A stretch of DNA of 64,000 bases from Pseudomonas wadenswilerensis (GCF_900497695.1 NZ_UIDD01000006.1:248001-312000); one strand, 5' to 3'; numbered from the stretch's first letter, positions 26,575 to 35,315 are shown. Notes: generated by a model not told the origin, from the sequence alone. Translations and numbers: made by a program.

Positions 26575-28053
26575 ATGGAACGACTGCAGACTATGGCGCC
26601 AACCCCACACGCGCGGACCTTGCAACGGATGACCCGAGCGCTGTTTTTGTTGATCGTGCTGAGCCTCTCGCTGCTGCCTGCAGGGCCGGCCAGTGCGCGT
26701 CTGGCCGGGCCGCAACAGGCGGTGCCCAAGACCCAGGCGCGCGACCTGGCGCAGATCCGCAGCAGCCGGGTATTGAAGGTGCTGGTCAATCAGAGCCGCA
26801 ACAGCTCCGGTGAAGTCAAGGGCGAGCCGGTGGGCGTCGAGTACCATCGTCTGCGAGCCTTCGAGCATTACCTCAACGCCCGCGCCCGCGATGGCGAGGA
26901 AATCCGCCTGAAGATCATCCCCCGCGCCAAGGAACAACTGCTGGCCGCATTGCAGCGCGGCGAAGCCGACCTGGTGGCACCGGGCGAACTGGTCGACCCC
27001 ACCTCTACCCGTGGCCTCAGCGCCAGCGATCCGGTGGTCGACAAGGTGCCCCTGGTGCTGGTCGGGCGCAAGGGCGAGCGCAGTTTCCAGCGCGTCGAGC
27101 AGCTGTCCGGGCGCACCCTGGCGCTGACCAGCTCAAGTGCCGCCGGCGATACCTTGCATGAGATCAACCAGAAGCTGGCCCTGCGTAAGCTGGCGCCGAT
27201 CAAGGTCGAGTGGGTCGACCCGACGCTGGCGGTCGAAGATGTGCTGGAGATGGTCCAGGCCGGGATTTTTCACCTGACCGTGGTCGAGCAGCCGATTGCC
27301 GAACGCTGGGCCAAGGTCATGTCCAAGCTGCGGGTCGAGCGCAAGCTGCATGTGGCCAGCCCCGAGGCCATGCGCTGGTACGTGCGCCGTGACGCGGTAA
27401 TGCTGCACGCCAGCGTCGACCGCTTTCTTCAGGGCTACAAGGCGCCGGCCAATCAGGATGCAGCGTTTGAGCGGATCTACCGGCGTCTGTACCGGGTCCA
27501 CAATCCCCTGGCACGCACTGATCGCAAGCGCCTGGAGGCCTTGCGGCCGGTGCTGCAGCGCCATGCCCGCGAACAGAAAATCGACTGGCTGAACCTGGCT
27601 GCGGTGGCCTTCAAGGAGTCCTCCCTTGACCCGACTGCCCGCGGGGCAGGGGGCGCCCACGGGCTGATGCAGATCACCCCCAGCGCCGCCCAGCGGGTGG
27701 GGGTGAGCAATATTGCCAATGTCGATGGCAATGTTCAGGCCAGCGCCCGCTACATGGCGCTGATCCGGCGCAAGTTCTTTTCCAGCAACCAGCTTAACGA
27801 GCGTGAACGCATGGCGTTCACCCTGGCGGCCTATAACCTGGGCCCGGAGCGGGTTCAGGCGATGCGTGCCGAAGCGCGGCGGCGTGGGCTCAATGGCAAC
27901 CAGTGGTTCTTCCAGACCGAGCGCATCGCCATGGAACAGGTGGGCATGGGGCCGGTGAGCTATGTGAACAGCGTCAACAAGTACTTCCTGGCCTTTGACC
28001 GTGAGCGCGCATCCCTGGAGCCGAAAGGGGGTAAAGGTGTGGGGCAAAAATAA
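26575..28053 (+). CDS. MltF-like membrane-bound lytic murein transglycosylase
   Basis: This 492-residue protein has an N-terminal signal sequence (TRALFLLIVLSLSLLPAGPASA). A periplasmic solute-binding-like domain (about 55-300) is followed by a C-terminal SLT lysozyme-like domain. The catalytic Glu is in AFKESSLDPTARGAGGAHGLMQITPSAA, followed by LAAYNLGPERV. It cleaves peptidoglycan glycan strands at the cell envelope. The start is uncertain: ATG 26575, 26593 or 26629 all keep the signal peptide, and none has a strong ribosome site. It ends just before a palindromic control region for doxX. Confidence 0.88.
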   Translation: MERLQTMAPTPHARTLQRMTRALFLLIVLSLSLLPAGPASARLAGPQQAVPKTQARDLAQIRSSRVLKVLVNQSRNSSGEVKGEPVGVEYHRLRAFEHYLNARARDGEEIRLKIIPRAKEQLLAALQRGEADLVAPGELVDPTSTRGLSASDPVVDKVPLVLVGRKGERSFQRVEQLSGRTLALTSSSAAGDTLHEINQKLALRKLAPIKVEWVDPTLAVEDVLEMVQAGIFHLTVVEQPIAERWAKVMSKLRVERKLHVASPEAMRWYVRRDAVMLHASVDRFLQGYKAPANQDAAFERIYRRLYRVHNPLARTDRKRLEALRPVLQRHAREQKIDWLNLAAVAFKESSLDPTARGAGGAHGLMQITPSAAQRVGVSNIANVDGNVQASARYMALIRRKFFSSNQLNERERMAFTLAAYNLGPERVQAMRAEARRRGLNGNQWFFQTERIAMEQVGMGPVSYVNSVNKYFLAFDRERASLEPKGGKGVGQK

Positions 28054-28112
28054 TCGAATAATTCGATTTTAATGTCGCAAATATTGCGATTTTACTATTG
28101 GTTGATTCGATT
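28052..28112. promoter_or_regulatory. AT-rich palindromic operator cluster upstream of doxX
   Basis: AATCGAATAATTCGATT (28052-28068) is a perfect 8+1+8 palindrome. TCGCAAATATTGCGA (28075-28089) is a perfect 6+3+6 palindrome. A further half site ATTCGATT lies at 28105-28112. The stretch is far more AT-rich than its surroundings and ends about 45 bp before the doxX ATG. It looks like a repressor or activator site; the regulator is not identified in this window. Confidence 0.55.
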
Positions 28113-28157
28113 AATATGGCGCCCAACACCACACATCACCCCCCTTAAGGAACACTC

Positions 28158-28595
28158 ATGAACAACAACATCCTCAACGCCGTAGTTGCCAGCCGTGCCA
28201 GCTGGGGCCTGAGCATCATCCGTATTCTGGTCGGTATCATCTTCATGGCCCATGGCGCGCAGAAGCTCTTCGGCCTGTTTGGCGGCGGCGGCCTGGCGGG
28301 GACTGCGCAGTTCATGGAAAGCCTTGGCCTGGCGCCTGGCCTACTGATGGCGCTGCTGTCCGGCGGTGCCGAGTTCTTCGGCGGCCTGGCCCTGGTGATC
28401 GGCTTGCTGGTACGGCCAGCGGCGCTGGCGCTGACCGTGACGTTGATCGTGGCGATCTTCTCGGTGCATATCGGCAATGGGTTGTTCATGGCCAACAACG
28501 GCTATGAGTTTGCCCTGGCGTTGATGGCGGGGACGCTGGCGGTGCTGGTCGAGGGGGCAGGGCGGGGGTCTTTGGACCGGTTGATTGCTCGCTAA
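28158..28595 (+). CDS. DoxX family membrane protein
   Basis: This 145-residue protein has four predicted membrane helices. The conserved DoxX signature is IIRILVGIIFMAHGAQKLFGLFGGGG, here reported by its ends only (IIRILVG ... HGAQKLFG), followed by GGAEFFGGLALVIGL. DoxX/YphA-like proteins are linked to redox and thiol stress in several bacteria. It is monocistronic and its upstream region carries strong palindromes, so it is probably regulated by a dedicated transcription factor. Confidence 0.9.
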   Translation: MNNNILNAVVASRASWGLSIIRILVGIIFMAHGAQKLFGLFGGGGLAGTAQFMESLGLAPGLLMALLSGGAEFFGGLALVIGLLVRPAALALTVTLIVAIFSVHIGNGLFMANNGYEFALALMAGTLAVLVEGAGRGSLDRLIAR

Positions 28596-28735
28596 GGTTG
28601 GGTCGATCCGGGTGAGGCAGCGCTGCTGCCTCACCTTTGCGCCTTTACGGCGCCTTACTTTGTTCAGTCGAAACAATAGTAAGCCAAAATTCTCGCCCAC
28701 CAGGGGCCCTACGCTTCGCTCTTGCTTGCCTGACT

Positions 28736-28826
28736 CTATGGGAGCGGCGGTGCGACGACTCGACCTGACCCGCGATGCGATGTGGCAGGCGGGACGCTAT
28801 CGCGGGGTAAGCCCGCTCCTACAGTC
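28736..28826. repeat. REP pair with interrupted left arm
   Basis: The right arm CGCGGGGTAAGCCCGCTCCTAC pairs with a left arm in which GGAGCGG and TGACCCGCGAT are separated by about 18 bp. The 28596-28735 stretch before it has no gene; it contains a CTTACT ... AGTAAG inverted repeat and a GCGCCTTTACGGCGC hairpin, both of repeated-DNA type. Confidence 0.65.
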
Positions 28827-28868
28827 ACATGTTGACATCCCACCCGCAGCTTCTCTAGGATGCTGACT

Positions 28869-28993
28869 TGCGCCGATTTAAACAGCTACTTGCGGGGCGC
28901 AGGGTTTCCTCTTCGGGGGTTTCACCTAATACCGCTAAAACGCTGGTTCGGTGACGCCTCCCACCGCAGCCCAGCGGGTTTTGCGAGGCGGAG
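28869..28993 (+). ncRNA. Candidate structured 5' leader (possible cis-regulatory RNA)
   Basis: Nested complementary segments precede the ORF at 29003. TGCGCC 28869-28874 pairs with GGCGCA 28896-28901. CCTC-TTCG-GGGG forms a UUCG-capped hairpin near 28908-28919. CGCCTC 28955-28960 pairs with GAGGCG 28985-28990, enclosing CCGC-AGCCCA-GCGG. The last stem runs into GCGGAG, the likely ribosome site, so folding could block translation. I do not match it to a known RNA family. Confidence 0.45.
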
Positions 28994-29002
28994 ATCTACT
29001 CC

Positions 29003-29311
29003 ATGAGTTGTCCACGTTCCAGTGTTTGCCTGACCCCCTTGCCTGCCAGCCAGGCTACGCGCACGCCGCGTATTCTCTTGGGCGGCAGCCATCAGCCAAC
29101 ACTTCTGCGCTACCTCGATGGCTGGCCACGCCGTAAAGGCCGTGCCACTGCCTTCCTGATCCAGTTTGCCGACACCTGCGCCTCGCTTGGCCAGTTCGCC
29201 AACGACCGTTTCGATCTGGCGGTGATTCAGTCGCCCAGCGCCGAAGATGCCGCCGAAGTTCTCGGTCACCTGACCCGTGTCGCTCGACAGGGCCTGATCA
29301 CCCGGGCTTGA
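29003..29311 (+). CDS. Hypothetical 102-residue protein behind structured leader
   Basis: This small soluble protein has no clear membrane helix or signal peptide. It is basic in the middle (LLRYLDGWPRRKGRATAFL) and has a Rossmann-like ring to FDLAVIQSPSAEDAAEVLGHL, but I recognise no domain. ATG 29003 has GGAG about 9 bp upstream. The codon usage matches neighbouring genes, supporting that it is real. It converges on the DUF3422 gene with 21 bp between the stops. Function is unknown. Confidence 0.7.
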   Translation: MSCPRSSVCLTPLPASQATRTPRILLGGSHQPTLLRYLDGWPRRKGRATAFLIQFADTCASLGQFANDRFDLAVIQSPSAEDAAEVLGHLTRVARQGLITRA

Positions 29312-29332
29312 GTGACAGCCCGGGTTAGCCGC

Positions 29333-30550
29333 TCAATGTGCCTTGGCTTTCCTGATCCGTAGCACAATCACCAGCATGATCAATACCACCACCGGCGCCA
29401 TACCCAGCAGCGCCTCGCGTGCGCTGATCTGCGCGCCCAGGGTGTGCAGGCCGGCATAGAACAGTTTGAACAGGCTCAGCAGGTAGTAGCTGATCGCGAT
29501 GATCGACAGGCCTTCCACTGCCCGCTGGATTTTGATCTGGGTATCGGCGCGGGCGTTGAGGCTGCGCAGGATCTCGGCGTTCTGTTCTTCCATCTCGACC
29601 TGCACCCGCGCCTGCAGCAGGTCGCCGAGGTTGGCCACGCTCTCGGCCAGGTGTTCCAGGCGTTGTTCGGTGACCGCGCAATAACGCACGGTGGGCTTGA
29701 AACGCCGCTCGATGAACACTCCCAGGCGCTGGCAATCACCGACATGGCTCTCCCGCAGCTCGCCCAGGCGCTCGAACACCAGTTGCGCGTAGGCCTGGGT
29801 GGCGCTGAAGCGATGGCGGTGCTTGACCGTGCTGCCGACCACCTGGCGCGACAGCTGAGCGATGTCGGCGAGCAATGCCTTGGCATTGCCGCCGTCACTG
29901 CTGACGTTACGCTCCGACAGGCTGACCAGCTTGCGGTCATAGGCGTCCAGTTGCGGGCTCAGGGCCTTGGCGGCGGTCAGCGACAATGACGCCATCATCC
30001 GGTAGGTCTCGATCTCCAGCAGGCGGCGGATCATTCGTCCCTGGCGGTAGGCATTGAGCCGGCGGTTGATGAACAGGAAGCGGTTGGTGCCATCTGCGGT
30101 CAGGCGAAAATCGCTCCACACCACGGCATCGCCGCCGCCTACGCAGGAGCCGCAGGGGTCTTTGAAGCCATAACGGCTCAGGTCCAGGTCCTGTTCGTCG
30201 CGCACCAGCACCTGCACCGCGTTGATCATCTGCTCGCGGTAGGGCTCGACGCCTGCGGCGAGGGCCGGGGGCAGGGTGGTCCAGTTCAGCTCGCCGCTGG
30301 CGGCGGGCACCACCAGCGTCAGGGTGAAGAACTCGGAATGGCGCTCCCATTTGAACGGATGACCGTCCAGCCGGGTGATGCCCTGTGCGGCATCGGGCTC
30401 GAAGGCGTCCGGGCAGCAACGCTGCAACAGGGCATTGCAGTCGGCATCGGTGCCGAGAAACGCCAGATGGAAGACATGCGCCGGTTCGTCGAAGTACAGC
30501 GACGGACGGGCGTGCAGCTCGTTGTGCAAGGCGGTGCGTTGGGCGTGCAT
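29333..30550 (-). CDS. DUF3422 family membrane protein
   Basis: This 405-residue protein begins HNELHARPSLYFDEPAHVFHLAF, typical of DUF3422. Other family-like segments are FKWERHSEFFTLT and WSDFRLTADGTNRFLFINRRLNAYRQG. The C-terminus has two membrane helices (IIAISYYLLSLFKLFYAGL and APVVVLIMLVIVLRI) separated by a short loop. The large N-terminal part should be cytoplasmic. The family has no established function. It is divergent from greB by about 150 bp. Confidence 0.9.
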   Translation of the reverse strand: MHAQRTALHNELHARPSLYFDEPAHVFHLAFLGTDADCNALLQRCCPDAFEPDAAQGITRLDGHPFKWERHSEFFTLTLVVPAASGELNWTTLPPALAAGVEPYREQMINAVQVLVRDEQDLDLSRYGFKDPCGSCVGGGDAVVWSDFRLTADGTNRFLFINRRLNAYRQGRMIRRLLEIETYRMMASLSLTAAKALSPQLDAYDRKLVSLSERNVSSDGGNAKALLADIAQLSRQVVGSTVKHRHRFSATQAYAQLVFERLGELRESHVGDCQRLGVFIERRFKPTVRYCAVTEQRLEHLAESVANLGDLLQARVQVEMEEQNAEILRSLNARADTQIKIQRAVEGLSIIAISYYLLSLFKLFYAGLHTLGAQISAREALLGMAPVVVLIMLVIVLRIRKAKAH

Positions 30551-30702
30551 GCGGGTCAGACCGTATTGTTGTGGTTGTCTGCGGTTTCACTCTTGGGACT
30601 GGAGCTGACAGGCACAAGTCACGTGCAGTTGCGCCGCGCCTCGACAGGGTTGATGATCAGGCCCTGCAAGCCACTCAGTCAGCCTGGAAGCGAGAATTTT
30701 TG

Positions 30703-31179
30703 TTGAGTACGCAAATCATCACGAAGGAAGGTCACGAAGCGCTCAAGCAGGAGCTGGACCATCTGTGGCGGGTAAAGCGTCCCGATATCACCCAGAAAGT
30801 CACCTGGGCAGCGTCCCTGGGCGATCGCAGCGAGAACGCCGATTACCAGTACAACAAGAAGCTTCTGCGTGAGATTGACCGCCGCGTGCGCTACCTGCGC
30901 AAGCGCCTGGAAGACATGCGTGTGGTGGAGTACTCGCCGGAGCAGGAGGGCCGGGTGTTTTTCGGCGCCTGGGTCGAGATCGAGAACGAGGAGGGCGAGA
31001 CCAAGCGCTTTCGCATCGTCGGCTACGACGAGATCTACGGGCGCATGGACTACATCTCGATCGACTCACCCATGGCCCGCGCGTTGCTGAAAAAAGAGGT
31101 CGGCGATGAAGTCATCGTCCAGACCCCTTCCGGCGAGATGTGCTGGTGGGTCAACGCCATCGACTACGTCAAACCCTGA
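30703..31179 (+). CDS. greB: Transcription elongation factor GreB
   Basis: This 158-residue protein has an N-terminal coiled-coil domain with the acidic tip LGDRSENADYQYNKK, whose residues stimulate RNA polymerase to cleave backtracked RNA. A C-terminal FKBP-like domain (VEIENEEGETKRFRIVG ... ISIDSPMARALLKKEVGDEV) follows. The start is TTG at 30703 (STQIITKEGHEALKQEL), chosen by alignment in memory to GreB of other pseudomonads. The TGA is immediately followed by the convergent stop of the ABC permease gene (TGATCA), with no gap. Confidence 0.93.
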   Translation: MSTQIITKEGHEALKQELDHLWRVKRPDITQKVTWAASLGDRSENADYQYNKKLLREIDRRVRYLRKRLEDMRVVEYSPEQEGRVFFGAWVEIENEEGETKRFRIVGYDEIYGRMDYISIDSPMARALLKKEVGDEVIVQTPSGEMCWWVNAIDYVKP

Positions 31180-33678
31180 TCAGCCCTCGCGCAGTACTGC
31201 CAGCGGGCTGGCATTGAGCGCCCGGCGCGTGCCGTAGACCCCGGCACCGCCGACCAGCAGGGCGCCGATGACCGGCAGCAGCAGTAGCCACGGGTGCGGG
31301 CTCCAGTGCAGGTCGAAGGCATAACGGTACAGCACCAGGGTGATCAGCTCGCAACCGATCGCTGCCAGCAGGCCGCTGGCCGCCCCCAGCAGGCCGAACT
31401 CGATACGCCGTGCCTTGACCAGCAATCCGCGCCCGGCGCCCAGGGCGCGGAGCAGGGCGCCTTGGCGAATGCGTTCGTCGAGGGTCGCCTGCAAACCGGC
31501 GAACAGCACCGCCAGGCCTGCCGCCAGCACGAACAACAGCACGTACTCCACCGCCAGGGTGACCTGGGCGAGGATGCTGCGCAACTGAGCCAGCAACGCG
31601 TCGACCTGGAGGATGGTCACCGCCGGGAACGCCCGCGACAGCGCGACCACCTGCTGGTCATGCCCGGGTGCCAGATAGAAGCTGGTCAGGTAGGTGGTCG
31701 GCAGGTCCTGCAGGGTTTCAGGCTGGAAGATCATGTAGAAGTTGGGCTGGAAGCTGTCCCAGTTGACCGTGCGCAGGCTGGTGACTTGCACCTGGCGTTG
31801 CAGGCCACCAATGGTGAAGGTCAGCTGGTCGCCGAGTTTGAGCTTGAGGCTCAGGGCCAGCTCGGCTTCCACTGAAACACCGGGCAAGGCATCGGCTGCA
31901 GGTTTGACCTGCCACCACTGGCCTTCGCTCAGGGTGTTGCCCTGCGGCAGGTCGGCGGCCCAGGTCAGGCTCAGGTCGCGCTGCACGGCGCGGTCGCCGG
32001 TGGATTCCTTGCTGACAATCTGTTGCACCGGCTCGCCGTTGATGGCGGTCAGGCGCCCGGGGATTACCGGGTACAGCGGTGCGGCCTCGGCGGAGAACTC
32101 GGTCAGGCGTTGGGCGAAGTTGTTCTTGTCGTCGGGCAGGATGTTCAGGGCGAAGTAGTTGGGCGCGTCCTTGGGCAACTGGTTCTGCCAGGTGTCGAGC
32201 AGCTCGGCACGCAGCAGGGCGATCAGGGCCATGGCCAGCAGGATCAGGCCGAAGGCCAGGGACTGCCCGGCAGCCGCCAGTGGGTGGCGCAGCAATTGGC
32301 CAAGGCCCAGGCGCCAAGCCAGCGGGCTGTCGGCAAGCAAGCGCCGCAGGCTGCGCAGGCCGAGCAACAGTAGCCCGCCCAGCAGCAAGGCGGCGACCAG
32401 GCCACCGCCGAGCAGGGCGAAGGTCAGCAGCAGGTCGAGGCTCAGGCGCCACATGATCAGGCCCAGGGCGAACAGCGCGGCGCCGTACACCAGCCAGCTG
32501 CTGGCTGGTACCGGTAGCAGGTCGCGACGCAGCACCCGCAGGGGTGGCACCCGGCCAAGGGCGGCCAGCGGCGGCAGGGCGAACCCGGCCAGGGCCACCA
32601 GGCCGGTGGCGATACCGGCCAGGGCCGGACCGACACCGCCAGGAGGAATCTGCGCCGGCATCAGACCTTGCAGCAATTCGAACAAGCCCAGTTGGGCCAG
32701 CCAGCCAAGCGCTGCGCCGCACACGGCGGCGATGCTGCCGAGAATCGCCAGTTGCAGGCAGAACAGGCTCAATGCCTGGCGGCGCGACAAGCCCAGGCAG
32801 CGCAGCAGGGCGCTGGCATCGAAACGCCGGGTAGCGAAGCGGCTGGCCGACAGCGCCACGGCAACACCTGCGAGCAGCACCGCCACCAGGCTGGCCATGT
32901 TCAGGTAACGCTCGGCCTTGCCCAGGGCGCCGCCGATCTGCTGGTTGCCATCCCGTGAATCCTGCAGGCGCTGGTTGGCGGCGAGGTTGTTGCTGAGCGC
33001 ATCGCGGTAGCTGGCCAGGGCGTCGGGCTCGCCACGCCAGAGTTCGCGGTAGCTGACCCGGCTGCCCGGTTGCACTACCCCGGTGGCCTCAAGGTCGGCG
33101 AGGTTGATCAGTACCCGCGGGGTCAGGCTATAGAAGTTGCCGGCACGGTCGGGTTCGTAGGTCAGCACCCGGCTCATGCGCAGGGTTTTCATGCCTACAT
33201 CGATGCTGTCGCCTATTTTCAGGTCCAGCGCTGCCAGCAGCCGCGGTTCGACCCAGGCCTCGCCCGGCGCCGGGCCGCCGCCAGCGGTTTCGACGCCATA
33301 GGGTTCGGCGGCGCTGCGCAGCTCGCCGCGCAGCGGATAGGCATCGTTGGCCGCCTTGATGCTCGACAGCTGAATGCCGTTGTCGGTGGCGATCACGCTG
33401 GAAAACTCGACCACCCGGGCGTGTTGCAAGCCCAGCGCGGTGCCGCGGTTGACCTGCCCGGGCTCTGCGGGCGAGCTGCCCTGCAGCACCAGGTCGGCGC
33501 CGAGGAACTCGGTAGCCCGCAACAGCATGGCGCCGTTGAGGCGGGCGCCGAAATAGCCGATGGCGGTACTGGCCGCCACCGCTACCAGCAGGGCGAAGAA
33601 CAGCACGCGCAACTCGCCGGCGCGGGCGTCGCGCAGCAACTGGCGCAGGGCCAGGGGGAACAACGGCAAGCGCTTCAT
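31180..33678 (-). CDS. ABC transporter permease, YbbP/FtsX type
   Basis: This 832-residue inner-membrane protein has FtsX-like domains and about ten membrane helices. It is the large permease partner of the ATPase encoded just upstream. Proteins of this type belong to the MacB-like mechanotransmission superfamily. In E. coli the ybbA-ybbP pair lies divergent from tesA, exactly as here. Large periplasmic loops lie after helix 1 (residues about 50-250) and in the second half (about 495-690). ATG 33678 overlaps the ATPase stop (TGATG); the preceding TTG is not used. Confidence 0.92.
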   Translation of the reverse strand: MKRLPLFPLALRQLLRDARAGELRVLFFALLVAVAASTAIGYFGARLNGAMLLRATEFLGADLVLQGSSPAEPGQVNRGTALGLQHARVVEFSSVIATDNGIQLSSIKAANDAYPLRGELRSAAEPYGVETAGGGPAPGEAWVEPRLLAALDLKIGDSIDVGMKTLRMSRVLTYEPDRAGNFYSLTPRVLINLADLEATGVVQPGSRVSYRELWRGEPDALASYRDALSNNLAANQRLQDSRDGNQQIGGALGKAERYLNMASLVAVLLAGVAVALSASRFATRRFDASALLRCLGLSRRQALSLFCLQLAILGSIAAVCGAALGWLAQLGLFELLQGLMPAQIPPGGVGPALAGIATGLVALAGFALPPLAALGRVPPLRVLRRDLLPVPASSWLVYGAALFALGLIMWRLSLDLLLTFALLGGGLVAALLLGGLLLLGLRSLRRLLADSPLAWRLGLGQLLRHPLAAAGQSLAFGLILLAMALIALLRAELLDTWQNQLPKDAPNYFALNILPDDKNNFAQRLTEFSAEAAPLYPVIPGRLTAINGEPVQQIVSKESTGDRAVQRDLSLTWAADLPQGNTLSEGQWWQVKPAADALPGVSVEAELALSLKLKLGDQLTFTIGGLQRQVQVTSLRTVNWDSFQPNFYMIFQPETLQDLPTTYLTSFYLAPGHDQQVVALSRAFPAVTILQVDALLAQLRSILAQVTLAVEYVLLFVLAAGLAVLFAGLQATLDERIRQGALLRALGAGRGLLVKARRIEFGLLGAASGLLAAIGCELITLVLYRYAFDLHWSPHPWLLLLPVIGALLVGGAGVYGTRRALNASPLAVLREG

Positions 33679-34361
33679 CAAGGCTCCAGCGGCGCGACCA
33701 GGTGGCCGGCGTCCAGGCGGATCAGGCGACGGCAGCGCTGGGCCAGGCGTTCGTCATGGGTGACCAGTACCAGGGTGGTACCGCGTTCCTTGTTCAGGTC
33801 GAACAGCAGGTCGCTGATGCGCTCGCCGGTATGGCTGTCGAGGTTGCCGGTGGGCTCGTCGGCAAACAGCACCGCGGGCTCGGCGGCAAAAGCGCGGGCG
33901 ATGGCCACCCGTTGCTGTTCGCCACCGGAAAGCTGGCGTGGCGAGTGGCTCAGGCGCTGGCCCAGGCCGACCCGTTCAAGCAGGCTGCGGGCGTGCTCGC
34001 GGGCATCGCGGCGACCGTCCAGCTCCAGTGGCAGCATGACGTTTTCCAGCGCGTTGAGGCTGTCGAGCAACTGGAACGACTGGAACACGAAGCCGACATG
34101 CTCGGCCCGCACCCGCGCGCGCTGGTCTTCATCCAGCGGGCCGAGGTCGTGGCCGGCCAGGGTCACGGAGCCGGCGCTGGGTAGGTCGAGCCCGGCCAGC
34201 AGGCCGAGCAGGGTCGATTTGCCCGAGCCCGAGGCACCGACGATCGCCAGGCTGTCGCCCTGTTTCAATTCCAGCGAGAGTTCGTGCAGGATGGTCAGGT
34301 CGCCTTCCGCGCTGGGGACCACTTTGCTAAGGTTGCGCGCACTGAGAATGCTGGGGCCCAT
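33678..34361 (-). CDS. ABC transporter ATP-binding protein, YbbA/LolD type
   Basis: This 227-residue ATPase has Walker A GASGSGKSTLLGLLAG, the Q-loop FVFQSFQLL, the signature LSGGEQQRVAIARA, Walker B AVLFADEPTGNLD and the switch His in VTHDERLA. It pairs with the YbbP-like permease, with which it shares a TGATG overlap. Its start lies only 10 bp from the divergent tesA start, so the two promoters must overlap each other's coding regions. The substrate is unknown; extraction of hydrophobic compounds is the current idea for YbbAP. Confidence 0.94.
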   Translation of the reverse strand: MGPSILSARNLSKVVPSAEGDLTILHELSLELKQGDSLAIVGASGSGKSTLLGLLAGLDLPSAGSVTLAGHDLGPLDEDQRARVRAEHVGFVFQSFQLLDSLNALENVMLPLELDGRRDAREHARSLLERVGLGQRLSHSPRQLSGGEQQRVAIARAFAAEPAVLFADEPTGNLDSHTGERISDLLFDLNKERGTTLVLVTHDERLAQRCRRLIRLDAGHLVAPLEP

Positions 34362-34371
34362 GGAGAATCCG

Positions 34372-34977
34372 ATGCGAGTGTGGTTATTGAGTGCTGGCCT
34401 GGCCTTGATGTGCATGGCCCAGGGCGCAGCAGCGGGGACCGTGCTGATTGTCGGCGATAGTATCAGTGCCGCTTTCGGCCTGGATACCCGCGAGGGTTGG
34501 GTTGCCTTGCTGGAAAAACGCCTGAAGAACGAGGGTTTCGACGCCAAGGTGGTCAATGCCTCGATCAGCGGCGACACCAGTGCCGGAGGCCAGGCGCGGC
34601 TGCCGGCGCTGCTTGCAGAGCACAAGCCGGAGCTGGTGGTGCTTGAATTGGGCGGCAACGATGGCCTGCGCGGGCATCTGCCAACGCAATTGCAACAAAA
34701 TCTTGCCTCGATGATCGACAAGTCGCGAGCTGCCGGCGCCAAGGTGCTGTTGCTGGGCATGCGCCTGCCGCCCAACTACGGCAAGCGTTACAACGAGGCC
34801 TTCGCCAAGGTGTATGAAAACCTGGCGACGGAAAAACAGGTGCCGCTGGTGCCGTTCTTTCTCGAAGGGGTGGGCGGTGTGCCCGAGCTGATGCAGGCCG
34901 ATGGCATTCATCCGGGGCAGGGCGCCCAGGCCAGGTTGCTGGAAAATGCCTGGCCGCAACTAAAACCGCTGCTTTGA
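34372..34977 (+). CDS. tesA: TesA-type arylesterase / lysophospholipase L1 (SGNH hydrolase)
   Basis: This 201-residue periplasmic esterase has a signal peptide (MRVWLLSAGLALMCMAQGAAAG). The SGNH blocks are block I GDSISAAFG (Ser nucleophile), block II Gly in SISGDTSAGG, block III GGNDGLRG and block V DGIHPG (Asp and His). It cleaves thioesters and esters of various lipids. The ribosome site GGAG at 34362-34365 touches the first codon of the divergent ybbA-type gene. A similar divergent layout occurs in E. coli. Confidence 0.94.
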   Translation: MRVWLLSAGLALMCMAQGAAAGTVLIVGDSISAAFGLDTREGWVALLEKRLKNEGFDAKVVNASISGDTSAGGQARLPALLAEHKPELVVLELGGNDGLRGHLPTQLQQNLASMIDKSRAAGAKVLLLGMRLPPNYGKRYNEAFAKVYENLATEKQVPLVPFFLEGVGGVPELMQADGIHPGQGAQARLLENAWPQLKPLL

Positions 34978-35033
34978 CGCTTTTATAGTGACCGGCTTTC
35001 GGCTAATGTTGCGCCCCCGATTTGGAGCCCCCG

Positions 35034-35315
35034 ATGCCGCGTCCCGCCTGGTCCCTGTATGCCTATCAATTGATCGAGCCTGACGAACAGCTTGACCTGT
35101 TCGCCTGCCAGGAGATCCGCGTCCACCTGGTAGCCCGCCAGCTCGAGCTCGGTGGCTCGGCCGACCGTACCCTGTGCGGCACCCTGTTGCCGGCGCAACC
35201 GCGCTGGTCGCAGGCCGAGCGCAGCATTTACCGTGACCGCCGCCTGTGCTCGCTGTGCCGGGCGATTCTCGATGCCCAGCGCCGTGGCACACGGCCGGTA
35301 TGGCCCGAGCTGTAA
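35034..35315 (+). CDS. Hypothetical 93-residue protein with CxxC
   Basis: This small soluble protein reads MPRPAWSLYAYQLIEPDEQL at the start and has a CSLCRAIL motif near the C-terminus; the Cys pair could bind metal or form a disulfide. GGAG lies 6 bp before ATG 35034, in a short gap after tesA. I recall that pseudomonads keep similar proteins here, but know no function. A further Cys pair (FACQEI and RTLCGTLL) adds to four or more Cys in 93 residues. Confidence 0.75.
   Translation: MPRPAWSLYAYQLIEPDEQLDLFACQEIRVHLVARQLELGGSADRTLCGTLLPAQPRWSQAERSIYRDRRLCSLCRAILDAQRRGTRPVWPEL

Noticed and set aside
28596-28735. Possible small gene after doxX
   Set aside because: Short frames there have no ribosome site and the stretch is made of small inverted repeats typical of repeated intergenic DNA.
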